Below, piece by piece: positions 39,678-50,805 of a DNA stretch of 64,000 bases; the stretch's first letter is position 1; each line of letters begins with the position of its first letter. The translations under genes and the position numbers were made by a program. Under the pieces are notes generated by a model. That model was not told where the DNA came from, did not search any database, and saw only the letters and a list, made by a program, of their open reading frames with translations. The stretch comes from Aldrovandia affinis (taxonomy: Eukaryota > Chordata > Actinopteri > Notacanthiformes > Halosauridae): the NCBI GenBank assembly GCA_029706075.1, contig JAINUG010000229.1, positions 672,001 through 736,000 of the forward strand, in the 5' to 3' direction.

Positions 39678-39913
39678 GGCAGAGGCACTTATATAAACAT
39701 GAAATACATCACCTAATGTTTCAGAATATGGGCATGGTATGGCGTGGATATGAACAAAGGAATATTGAAACTGCGTGTTTTAATCCCCAGCCCTGGCGCA
39801 CTTTAGCACAACGTCTGAACAATAGAAACGTGTATATTTCTCTCTGATCTGTTCTGTTGGTGATGTTCCCCTCGTGTTAAGCGGTGTGAGAGTCATTTCC
39901 CTTTCTAAACTGC

Positions 39914-40013
39914 NNNNNNNNNNNNNNNNNNNNNNNNNNNNNNNNNNNNNNNNNNNNNNNNNNNNNNNNNNNNNNNNNNNNNNNNNNNNNNNNNNNNNNN
40001 NNNNNNNNNNNNN
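39914..40013. other. Assembly gap (100 N)
   Basis: Exactly 100 N. Flanks align to 17384 and 18107 in unit A, so the real missing length is probably near 722 bp. The gap hides the first half of the L2 ORF1. Confidence 0.97.
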
Positions 40014-40930
40014 TAATGATGTCCTGTTGAGGCAATCGGAGATCACTAAAACAAATTTTGTCTCGTTGTGTAAATTGGCAAACGAGATGTGTCGGGGAAG
40101 TAATAGTCTCTGGTCCCCTCCCAGCTCGTAGAAGTGACGAAATCTACAGTAGATTAACGTCGCTAAATCGCTGGCTGACTGAGTGGTGTACATCAAATAG
40201 CATAGGGTTTGTTAATAATTGGCCTACGTTTTGGGGAGAGCCTGGTTTACTGAAGAGAGACGGACTCCACCCGAGCTGGAGGGTGCTCTTCTTTATCTAA
40301 TAACATAGGCCATAGTCTGAATCGCGAAATTGACATTCAGAGCTACAGCCAGGCAGCAGACAGACGGTCTTAAACAATTGTCTGCAAGTTTCCCTGAGCT
40401 CGTGACTAGTTTCCACCCCAGTTCCCACATAATTGAGACTGTGTTATGTTTTTGAGTATCTGTTCTGTTGTTTTTGTACTTTGTTTATTTTTCATCAGTC
40501 CTTATTTATTATTCTTTATTCTGTTTTGCATTTTCACCGTTCTGTCACGTTCTGGTCTGTCTTTGTTCCGTTTATTTTGAGATCCACTCCTTGTCTTGTC
40601 ATGCACTTCGGGAAGTTAAACATTTCGGGTTTTCTCCGTCTTCGCTTATTATCTCGTTTTCTTCCTTCTTACTTTCTAGATTGCACTTTGTATACATTAG
40701 TTAGATGTATATAGTACTAATCTACTAACGTTAGGGATTTAGATTAAGTTACTAACATTACTAATCACTAATTATCTCACGCTTCTGACTATCGCTGTCA
40801 TTCTCTTATTATCGTATCCCTGTTAGCTTTTCACTTTCCCTTCATTCGCACGCAGCTTCTCTCTTTGCGTTCCTCCCCTTTAACTATGCACGTGTCTGCC
40901 TGATCTCCCAGGTCGTTTATTGTCTATATG

Positions 40931-42398
40931 CAGGGTTGGGAGGGTTACTTTGTAAATGTAATTAGTGCCTGATTACTGATTACACGGCTCTGAAAGTAAT
41001 CCGATACGAATACAGTTACATGTCTCAAAAGGTAACGTAATCAGATTACTTTTTAGAATACTTTTGGATTACTTACTTTTTCCATCACAGATGGGTATGT
41101 TTTGGGGTACAGGAGACATTGGGACGCTGTTATATAGCCAAAGGTGGTGCTACTTAATACTAAAAAGGGTGCTCAAACTTTTGCACACGCCATGTTCACT
41201 TTTATTTGATTAGTAATACATTTAAATAGTTATTATGCATTACACTTTGAAAAAGTATGTCATGTTCAACTTTCCACTGTGTTGAGGTCAGGTCAGCTTC
41301 TGTTCATTTAATAATAAATACTAATAAATTTGAGATGTCAATTTAGCTAAATATATGCAACATTGTATCTGCATTTTTGTTGTAATCGTCGTCATTAACA
41401 TGTTATGGAATTAGAATGGACAGATTCAAAATTAATCATAATAAAAAGCAAAGGGATATTGAAAGGCAAGTTCTTTTACTGTTTTGATGGCTCATCATGA
41501 GCATAACTCAAACACAGCATCTAAAACAATGTAATAACTTTTGAAACTTTTTGGCACTGGAATAACAGCGACTTGTAAGGGATATGGCTTAGAAAAGTGC
41601 CAGTGTTGGCGGGCTGTGTAGCGGCGAATGCTCGGGCAGTGCATAACGTAATTGACGTATAGTAGAGTACAATTGTCTACCAAATTGGGAGAAAACTGGG
41701 AAAAATAAAAAGAATAAAATAAAATGTCATCGTTTCAACAATAAAGAAAGCAGTATAAAATTAGCAGAGCAGTTAATGCGATGCCTCAAACCGTAGGCTA
41801 AGGTCAGGTAACAGCAAATTACTGCAGAACTGTGTTCATTAAACTGAAGGTTAGCTAACGTCGACTTACTCCAAGTGCTTTTTAAGATTGAAGTCGAGTC
41901 CTTTGATGCCGACAGTATCTTTATTCCTGGAAGACACAAGGTACACTGGACCGACAGATTTTTCCCATGTTCTTCTTTAAACTGGAAATTGTGTCGATAA
42001 CACCACAAACTAAAAGCTGACTTTTCTTCCATCTTGTCCCTATCAATGTTTGTCTGAGCGTGGGTGCGCGCTTTTTTTAAACGCATTTTTTTTAACGCAG
42101 TTTTTTGGTTCTGTGCAGCGGCTGTAGTTTTCGTGAGCTGTGTGATGATAATAATGAAGGCGTGATAATTTCATGCTGTAACTTTAGTAATGAATATCAG
42201 CTCATTAATGTTTGTAAGGAAAACTTTCCACCAAGAATTCCAAGAAGTAATCCAAAATGTATTCACTTCAGGTTTATTAAAGTAACTGTATTCAGATTAC
42301 TCGTTTTTCAAATGTAACGCGAGCTGAATACAGTTACTTGATTTTTGTATTCTGATTACGTAACGCCGTTACATGTATTCCGTTACAACCCAACCCTG
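40931..42398 (-). mobile_element. hAT element with BED zinc-finger remnant
   Basis: The ends CAGGGTTGGG and CCCAACCCTG are inverted, with an exact 8-bp duplication TCTATATG (40923-40930, 42399-42406). Unit A carries the single empty site at 19027-19034. On the minus strand, an open frame at 41727-42086 has a BED-finger-like start (FSLWCYRHNF, then NLSVQCTLCLPGIK). That is typical of hAT transposase N-termini, but the catalytic domain is absent. It is a 1468-bp deletion derivative. Confidence 0.92.
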
Positions 42399-44209
42399 TC
42401 TATATGTTTGTATGTTTCCCAGTCCGTGTCTTGCGTTTCCCCTCGTTATTAGATTAACGATTCCCAATGTTTACACCTGTGTTCCTATCTCTCTCTCCTC
42501 CCAGTCACACCTGATTCCCATTGTGTTTTCCTTCCCTGCCTGTATATTAGTTCAGTGTTTATGTTCACTCTTTGTCAGTACGTTGATCTTTATTCCCTGA
42601 GCCTATTTTTCTTAAAGCCAGAGTTTATTGAATTTTCCGAGACACCCCTTCTGTTGACTACCCCGAGCCTGCCTAGCGATTCTGTTTGTTTGCCTATCTG
42701 CCTACCTGTTTGACTTTTTGGACTGCCTTTTTGGACTACTCTCTGCCTTGTGTTTTTGTACCTTCGATTATCTGATTCCTGGTTTTGATCCCTGCTTCCT
42801 ATTAAACTACTCTTTTGCCTTATCCTGATCTGCGTCTGGGTCCTTATCCGAGTCGTCACAGACTGTGTCTGTTCCACGTAGAGAAAACCGTAGTCTATTG
42901 AAACTCAAACCCTCTCGTGGGATTTTTTCTAATAATCTGATAAGGATCAACACAAACCATCCTAATGCAAATGCTAAACCTAATTTCGATAGAACTCTCC
43001 TTAAAATTGGGTTGCTAAATATAAGATCACTAGCTCCTAAAGCTGCCCTTGTGAACGAACTGATCACTGATTATAAACTTGACATTTTAAGTTTGACGGA
43101 GACTTGGCTTAGACCTGATGAATACATAGCATTAAATTAATCTACCCCAGTTGGATACTCTGGTTGTCACAATCCTCGACAGTCAGGCAGAGGTGGCGGC
43201 GTGGCTGTTATTTTTGACACTAGACTACACCTTACTAAGAAATCTATAAACATATTCTCTTCATTTGAAGTGTTTTCCCTGGGCTCCATACAAACTAATG
43301 TAGATAATAGATCTATATTTATTTCGTATTTTATACTAGTTACTATCTACAGACCCCCTGGACCCTATGCTGCTTTCCTCTCAGAGTTTTCTGACTTTTT
43401 ATCAAACCTAGCAGTTATGCTCTATGGCAGATAGAGTTGTGATTATAGGCGACTTTAATATTCATGTTGATAATGGAAACGTTTCTCTAGTGAAGGCTTT
43501 TGCTTCTATTCTTGACTCCGTTGGTTTTGTCCAAAATGTGTCTGGGCCGACTCATTGTCATCAACGTACACTGGACTTAGCTTTATCCTATGGTATTAGC
43601 ATTAGCAATCTAGTTGTCTCTCCTCATAATCCTGTGCTCTCTGACCATTTCCTTATTACGTTTGAAAATCATGCTACCACTGCTATTAGATCAAAACCAG
43701 TGTTCTACTTTAGTCGCTCCCTAACTTCCTCTATGATACCTAACTTTGTCAGCCTGTTCCAAGAATCATTTACTGTTAATCACGATCCCACTAGTCTACA
43801 ATCTCTTGATCAGCTGACGGACAATCTAAATTACACCCTGCGCAACACTCTTGATGTTGTTGCGCCTCTCAAAAAGAAAAAAACTAGCCAAAAGAAGCTT
43901 GCACCATGGTATACTGACCACACACGTGCTGTTAAACAAGCTTCTCGCAAGTTGGAATGTAAGTGGCGATCCACTAAATTAGAAGTATTTTATTCTGCCA
44001 GGAAAGACAGTCTTTTACAGTACAAAAATGCTCTCTCCTCCGCAAGGTCAACCTATTTGTCTGATCTGATTGAGCATAATAAGAATAATCCAAAATTGAC
44101 AAAGAACCAGACTGAAACCAATGCTAAGCCTCCGGCAGCTTATAATAGTAATGATTTCATGAACGTTTTCTCTGAGAAGATTGAGAAAATTAGAGATTAA
44201 ATTACTAAA

Positions 44210-45530
44210 ATGGCACCTTCTGCTGTAGCGGACACTGATCAGAAAGCACAGGCTTACCAAGACAGGGGTCCTATGGCTACTCTTGAGTTTTTTAGTGCTC
44301 TGGAGTGGACTGAATTTTCTAAATGGGTTATGTCCTCCAAACCATCTACTTGCCAATTAGACCCAATCCCAACAAAACTTGTTAGAGAACTTCTTCCTGT
44401 TATGGGGCAATCCATGCTAGACATTATTAATCTGTCTCTTTCATCAAGCTATATACCAAATTCTCAAAAAGTGGCAGTAATTAAGCCACTTTTAAAGAAA
44501 CCAAACCTTGACCCAGAAAATCTCAGGAACTACAGACCAATTTATAATCTTTCTTTTCTTTCAAAAATTCTAGAGAAAGCTGTAGCTCAGAGACTGACTT
44601 CATTCCTGATATCAAATGACGTCTATGAAACCTTTCAGTCAGGATTTAGGCAACACTATAGCACTGAGACTGCTCTTATTAAAGTTGTCAATGACTTACT
44701 GATATCAGCTGACTGTGGATGCGTCTCTATTCTTGTGCTTTTGGACTTAAGTGCTGCGTTTGACACAATAGACCACCAAACTCTTCTGAGCAGACTTGAA
44801 AACCTAGTTGGACTGCGTAGACAGGCACTCTCCTGGTTTAAATCCTACCTGTCAGATAGGTATCAATTTGTGCAGTTAAATGATGAGCCCTCTGCTCTCA
44901 TCAAGGTGGAATATGGTGTCCCTCAAGGTTCTGTTTTGGGGCCATTATTGTTCTCCCTTTACATGTTGCCACTTGGTGATGTCATTCGTAAACATGGCGT
45001 ACATTTTCACTGCTACGCAGATGACACACAATTATACCTATCAATGAAACCTGGCGAAGGACAATTCGAACAGTTGGAGGCCTGTTTTAAAGACATAAAA
45101 GACTGGATGTCAGATAATTTTCTATTGTTGAATACTGATAAAACAGAGATGTTGGTCTTGGGGCCCAAAAACCTCAGAAGAGAGTTATCTGATTTATCTC
45201 TTAATCTGGATGGTTGCTCTGTTGCTGCAAGTTTGGTGGTAAAATACCTTGGTGTTACTATAGATCCTGGTCTCTCATTTGATAGTCACATCAAAAACAT
45301 TTCCAGAGTAGCCTTTTTTCACTTGAGGAATATTGCCAAAATTAGGGGCTTCCTGTCATTAATAGATGCAGAAAAATTGGTACATGCCTTTGTTATATCT
45401 AGATTAGATCATTGCAATGCATTACTGTCTGGCTGTTCCAATACCTCACTCAGGAGCCTACAACTCGTACAGAATGCTGCTGCAAGGATCCTGACTAGAA
45501 CAAAGAAGTATGAGCACATTAGTATAAACA
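44210..45530 (+). pseudogene. L2 reverse transcriptase frame, best preserved copy
   Basis: About 440 residues stay open through the RT palm and fingers: [30 protein letters not shown] (first Asp), [22 protein letters not shown] (active-site pair), then the thumb region to [20 protein letters not shown]. The frame runs on into THTH from the CA array, which replaces the normal C-terminus ([16 protein letters not shown] in the copy at 54493). It is separated from its endonuclease by stops, so it is not functional as an element. Confidence 0.85.
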
Positions 45531-45605
45531 CACACACACACACACACACACACAGTCGCACACATACACGCACAGTCACACACACACACACACACACACA
45601 CACCA
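45531..45605. repeat. CA microsatellite at the L2 break
   Basis: Same structure as 22146-22255 but shorter. Unique sequence matching 22256-22345 follows up to 45710. Confidence 0.93.
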
Positions 45606-45704
45606 CACACAGTATGTAGTATTAAATGTATGACATTACATTATTGTTACCTCATTACTATTTGAAAATGTCAGCTAATGTACGATAAATCTCGAATTGA
45701 CTGT

Positions 45705-46646
45705 TTACAGGAGGAGGGTTACGACAACTGGGGCGGTGAAGCTGGGCTCTCCCACTATATCGCCTTCAAGTTGATTGTATGTCCGCACTCGAGCTGCAGC
45801 CACTTTAACATCCATGTCTGCTTGCATCATTTTCAACTTTGCTTTTTCCTCCTCAAGCTGCATTTCGACTTCAGCTTGCCTCTGTTTCATTTGCACCATC
45901 ATTTGTGACTCACAGAGTTTCCACTCACTTTCCAGCTTACTGAGTCTAGCTTGCTGCGCCTGTATCTCTTGCATAGACTTTGCTTGTTCCAATTTAGCCG
46001 CAAGCTCTGCCTCTGCATCGGCTCGCTTACTAGAAGCTTTGCTGATAACAGACAAGTTGTCTATTTTTTCAGAAATTACACTTTCTGTGTTAGTGCCACC
46101 AAAGATAGATTGATATTCGTCACGATTTAGAGTCATTCGCACTCTTTCTTTTTCAACTTCCGCTTTAAAGGTCTTCTGGTCTAGACCTACTTCCAGTCGT
46201 TTACTCACAACATCACCTATCTCTGTAGTCAGTGTGTTACAAGCGTCCATTTTTTGGACCACGTCTGCAGTGTTAAGAGAATTGCGTTGGAGTGGCTCAT
46301 AATTTTGAATTACACGGTCATATCCACGTTGAATTTCTTTGTTCATTTTCTCAAGATCTTCCTCCTGACAGAATTTCTTAAGTCTTGTTCTAGACTCTCT
46401 TGCTATTTTCTTCCAGGATTCATAAGCTTTCAGAAATGCCTTTAAATGCTTTTTCGCTTGTTCTTCACGCATTTGTTTGCCCTTATCCGTTTGTTGCCGC
46501 TGGCGACTACCAGAGGCAGTTTCCTTGTCAGCAGGGTTTTCATCCTCTTCATCTGGTGAAGGTTCTACCTCAGGGCCTAAGTCACTCTCATTTGTGGCTT
46601 TTCCCTTTTCTCCGGACACTGACATTTTTATATCTCTATTTGCCAA
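45705..46646 (-). pseudogene. Gag-like coiled-coil ORF of an LTR element
   Basis: A 313-residue frame, rich in Glu, Lys and Gln. It begins with an acidic low-complexity region, then a helical segment (KAFLKAYESWKKIARESR), and a long predicted coiled coil (about residues 205-295: AEAELAAKLEQAKSMQEIQA.., MQLEEEKAKLKMMQADMDVK). It resembles the N-terminal helical part of fish BEL/Pao-type polyproteins; that assignment is inference. No protease, RT or integrase follows, because the frame stops right at the junction with unit sequence (45711). It lies downstream, in its own direction, of an LTR-like block at 47162-47881. Confidence 0.6.
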
Positions 46647-47881
46647 TTAATATGTGAATTTAAATCACTAAAACTAGATGGCTGTGGCCTTAAGACTCCT
46701 ACTCACTTTAATCATTAAATAGGCTATTAGGCTCCCAAGATCTCAAAACATTTTAAATAGCCTAATCAAAGAGAGCTTGGGCAAAACTATGCAAAAATTA
46801 AGATGAATTAAGTTTCAGGCTTTTATCATATGCTACAAGTTCAGATCAAACCATTAATAAACATGAAACATGAGAAAACCATCATAGCAGTTCAATAGGC
46901 AAACATATAATAACCATCTCAACATTTAAAAAATCACTTCTTTCACTAAACAAGAGCATAGGCTAATTTGTATCAATCTCAGCGAGTAGCAGTTCAGTTC
47001 ATTTTGTTAATGTTGATCAGAGTCTCTCACCGCGCAGTCTCTGTTTAAATGGCTGTCAATGTACAACCTAGCCTGCATGCGTGGACCAAACGAAGGCAGG
47101 GTTGTTGACACGGAGACAGCACTGCTTGGCAGGAGACCCAGACGTAGCGTCGAGTTTTCACTGTTGCAGCCCTTGGTTCCAATTCACAGAGTCTCGACTG
47201 ATGCATAAGGATTTCTTTATTAAAGTTAGTTTTGTGTTGCCATCCTTAGCACCGTGAAAACTAAAAACGAATATAAACAAACAAACGAACATTTCACACT
47301 GGTTTCCACAGTACCGCAAACAATCATTGAATAAAATTAGTATCAAAACGACCATGATTACACAAACATAAAATCATTCATACACGCATTTCAATTCACA
47401 AAGGTTACAATCTGAATCAATAAACAACCATGCATACCTCGCTGCGCTCTCCAAGGAATGCAAACATGATGGTCCTTTCTTCCAATATTAAATACACGCT
47501 CAAGCGATACAAAGTATCCAATCCTGCTGCCGCTCGCTCAAAGTCGCATCGAGATACAAAGTATCAAATATTCCTGCCGGCTCCTTTAACAGGCGCTCAA
47601 AATCGCATCGAGATACAAAGTATCAAACATTCCTGCCGGCTTCATTAACAGGTGCTTGCCTATGGGGCGACCACAGGAACAAATTGGTGAAGGCCTACTG
47701 GCTTCGAATTGGCCAATAGAATCCTGGTAAATTCCCACACATTTCAAGGCATACAAGTCATCGTCATCATCATAAATGTCAAAATATAGTAACACAAAGC
47801 ATATTATCAAATCATTTGCATAAATAATATTTATCGATACCCCATGACACAGATGCAAATCTTAAAGTGGTCCTTTACACA
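45711..47881 (-). mobile_element. Truncated LTR-retroelement fragment, unit B only
   Basis: In unit A the sequence reads straight from TGTTTACAG into ATCCCAATGGTTTG; in unit B about 2.17 kb lies between these parts. Its minus strand starts TGTGTAAAGG. A candidate LTR spans 47162-47881, with TG/CA ends and AATAAA at 47216-47221. A leader and the gag-like frame follow, then a truncation. I see no 3' LTR and no clear primer site. There is also an internal repeat around 47515-47650 (TCGCATCGAGATACAAAGTA twice). Confidence 0.65.
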
Positions 47882-48238
47882 ATGGTTTGTTACAGCATAT
47901 GGTGACCATGTGATTTGGTACAGTGAAATATTTATATGCAAATAACTAATAAATGTTTTGAAATATGATACTGATTCACAGAAAATATCTATTTAATCTG
48001 ATTTCAGTCATTAAACATGTGTTTAGCTTTTTAAAAAATTATTAAGGAGTTTTTATGAATGTAAATATCTGTAATTTAGCAATTGCCACAACGGTGAAGA
48101 TATATTAAAAAAGTTAAATCCTGTCCTGAAATTGAAGATGGAATGATGAAAGATTAAAATTTTTATGAATTTACAGTTCAGTACAGTACAGTACATTTTG
48201 TTCTATGGTTTGTTGAAATGGATGATTATTATGTTATT

Positions 48239-50110
48239 ATGACAGAGAGAAGGGCATTGGGCATGGAGGGTTCTGGAGTGGCAGACACGGAGACTGGGCG
48301 TGTATCCTCCCATCACAGTGAGTTCTTTGTTTCTGTCGATCAAACAATTTTTTTACATTTCATATAACCCCTTGTATACAATTCCCACAGAATGGGAAAT
48401 ACAATAACTAATACTTATATTTGCAAATACTGTATTTGGTATTTATTCTTCATTGAGCAGCCTGTAAATATGAACAAATAAAATGTAAGTATTACAGATA
48501 TGTGTTCTTTTATGGGTTGTACTGGAAAAGATACATAATGTCTCAATGATAGTTGAGTAAAACAGTTTTTTCCTGTTACCTGAAGAGATTCAATCGAGTG
48601 GCCAAGGAAAAAGCCAGCAACAATATGTGTATCTGTGAAATATTTTTTGAGATGGTTTGTTTCATTATGCTTATAGGCTTAAGCTTTGTTGGTAAATATT
48701 GTATACAGTAAAACCAAATTATACTTATGCGATAATCTATTCTTCACTTACACTCTTATACTGTATCACCTGATATAAAGTGCATCCTCACCATTTGCTT
48801 CTTCTTGTAACCCTTCAGTATTGTGTTTGATATGCCTTTAATCAATGAATAATGTTTAATTAGGCCTATAAACTCCTATGTACATACATGACTTTGATGA
48901 TTAGATGTTTCAAAGTTCAGCATTGCATAATGCAAATAACGTCCTTACTGTAATGTACTATAGTAAATAATATAGTCTCATATTAAATAAATAAATTAAT
49001 GTTGTGCTATTGCTGTTAAACAATTAGGAAAACACTGTTTGGTGACTCATGTACAGGGATGATCAAAATCTCAAATTATTATAATGGGGTTGTTTCCGGG
49101 TGCCCAAAGGGACGGGACAGCCAATTAACCAGAGGAGGCCGAGTGGAGAGATCTGGCTGGGGTGTATGTCAGGATCAGAGTCTGGAGGTAGGAGGGATCA
49201 GTACCCTTAGCCTCCTGAAATGCCAGCACCAGTGTTTTGTATTTAATTTGGGCTGCTATCGGAAGTCAGTGAAGTGTGGTGTGTAGTGGAGTCATAAGTA
49301 TGAATTTCAGTAGCTTGAAAACCAGACACACTTTTTCATATTAAGTATAGAATTTTTGTCTGCAAGGTTTCCAAGCTGAATGAAATGTTATGAGTTGTCC
49401 CCTAATGAGGAATATATTGTGTTCTTTCTCTCTGACAGGGGAGGAACACCGTCTCTCAGAGCTGAGGATTGTGCTGCTGGGGAGGAGAGAGAGTGGGAAG
49501 AGTTCAGCAGGAAACACCATCCTGGGCAGAGAGGAGTTTGAGTCTGGAATAAGAACTGCACAGTGTGTGAAGAGACAGGGTGAAGTAGCTGGGAGGCAGG
49601 TCACTGTGGTCGACACACCAGGCTGGTGGAGCACCTCGTCTGTGAAGGAGACTCAAGAGCTGGATAAACAGGAGATTGTGCGCAGTGTGTCTCTGTGTCC
49701 CCCAGGACCCTACGCTCTCTTCCTGGTCATTGATGTGAGCTCATCATTCACAGAGACACACAGGAGATCAGTGGAGGAACACCTGGAGCTTCTCAGTGAG
49801 AGAGTCTGGAGACACACTATAGTGCTGTTCACCAGGGGAGACTGGCTGGGAGACACAACCATTGAGCAGCACATTGAGACTGAAGGGAAGGCCCTCCGGT
49901 GGCTTGTAGAGAAATGTGGGAACAGGTATCATGTTCTCAACAATGAGAACAGGGGTGATGGCACTCAGGTCACAGAGCTGCTGGAGAAGATAGAGGAGAC
50001 AGTGGCCAGGAACAGAAGTGGTCACTTCACCATAGAAGGGAGTGATGAGGGGTTTAAAGGAGAGAAAGTGGGGAAGAGGAGGAACAGCATGGAGTACGAC
50101 CCCCCTAATA
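48239..50110 (+). CDS. GIMAP-B: GIMAP-family (AIG1-type) GTPase, probably incomplete 3' end
   Basis: Exon 1 (48239-48317, GT donor) and exon 2 (49439-50110, AG acceptor, GT donor) join in phase to give about 250 residues. From residue 35 the AIG1 domain shows G1 GRRESGKSS (41-49), G3 DTPGWW (85-90), the GIMAP box LCPPGPYALFLVID (112-125) and G4 TRGDW (158-162); HVLNN near residue 195 may be G5. GIMAPs bind GTP on endomembranes and act in lymphocyte survival and immune defence. Earlier in-frame ATG codons exist (48218). Exon 2 ends in phase 1 after DPPN, so a further exon is expected but not seen; read-through stops at 50172. Compared with GIMAP-A it lacks the RREEEW coiled-coil tail. It is the only intact GIMAP here. 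Confidence 0.82.
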
Positions 50111-50446
50111 GTGAGTTCTATTCATTATCTTCTACAGTACAGATTTTATTTTACAGTTTAGCTGCACATTAAAAGTCCATCACCTCTCCTCCACTCTTTG
50201 AGAACACAACTGAACAATGTACAGAGTATACAACATGACTGTTCTAACTGTAGTGTGCATACACTTTGTACACCTTTTTAATCATGTGCTAATGTGGTAT
50301 ACAAGTCAGCTTAGCAAACATATATTACATGTACATAAGTAATTTGTTTCAGTTACTTTGGGTGAAAAGTATTCATCTGGTTTTCTTATTAAAGTCAAGC
50401 TGAATAACACAGACAGATTTAGTATTACAATAGAGAACTCAAGGGG

Positions 50447-50706
50447 CCTCGGGTGGCGTAACGGTAAAGGAACTCACCCGGAGTGCAGGTTGCCCACTGC
50501 GGTCGGGGTTCGATCCCCGGCTGCGCCAGCCCAGGTAAAAATAATAATAGGTGAGTTCCGTCTCGGAGGAACCGGTTCATTGTCGGCCTCGGGGAAGTGG
50601 CTTGTCCCGTAGATGCGGGCAGCGGGCTCCTGGGGGAGGGTGAATTGAGTAAATAGAGGGTACAACTGGCCACCCAATTGGGAGAAAAACAGGGGAAAAT
50701 CTGAAA
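50447..50706 (+). mobile_element. tRNA-derived SINE, unit B copy
   Basis: A box TGGCGTAACGG (50454-50464) and B box GGTTCGATCCC (50507-50517), followed by a body with GTGGCTTGTCCCGTAGATGC and CACCCAATTGGGAGAAAAAC. It is longer and better preserved than 26729-26920. Confidence 0.88.
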
Positions 50707-50805
50707 AACAGACAATGGAGAACACAAGAGAAAGACTCTTAGCTATCTTAGAGAATACAGTGTGGTTGACCTGGGGCCTGTCTCATGAAGGAAGTTCAAC
50801 ATAGT

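Larger units (their letters stand above)
40014..45530 (+). mobile_element. L2-clade LINE, unit B copy (with nested hAT)
   Basis: It contains the second half of ORF1 (ANDVLL, RDGLHPSW), the spacer with a hAT insertion, the endonuclease (42865-43670: LLNIRSL, SLTETWL, IIGDFNIHVD, LSDHFLI) and an RT frame (44210-45530) with [31 protein letters not shown] and an intact YADD. Lesions: a private TAA at 43138-43140 (GAA-type codon intact in unit A), a frameshift near 43420, and a TAA at 44198 shared with unit A. The 3' end is lost in a CA microsatellite. Confidence 0.92.

Noticed and set aside
39780-40196. Open frames crossing the N gap
   Set aside because: The frames pass through 100 unknown bases and have no meaning there.
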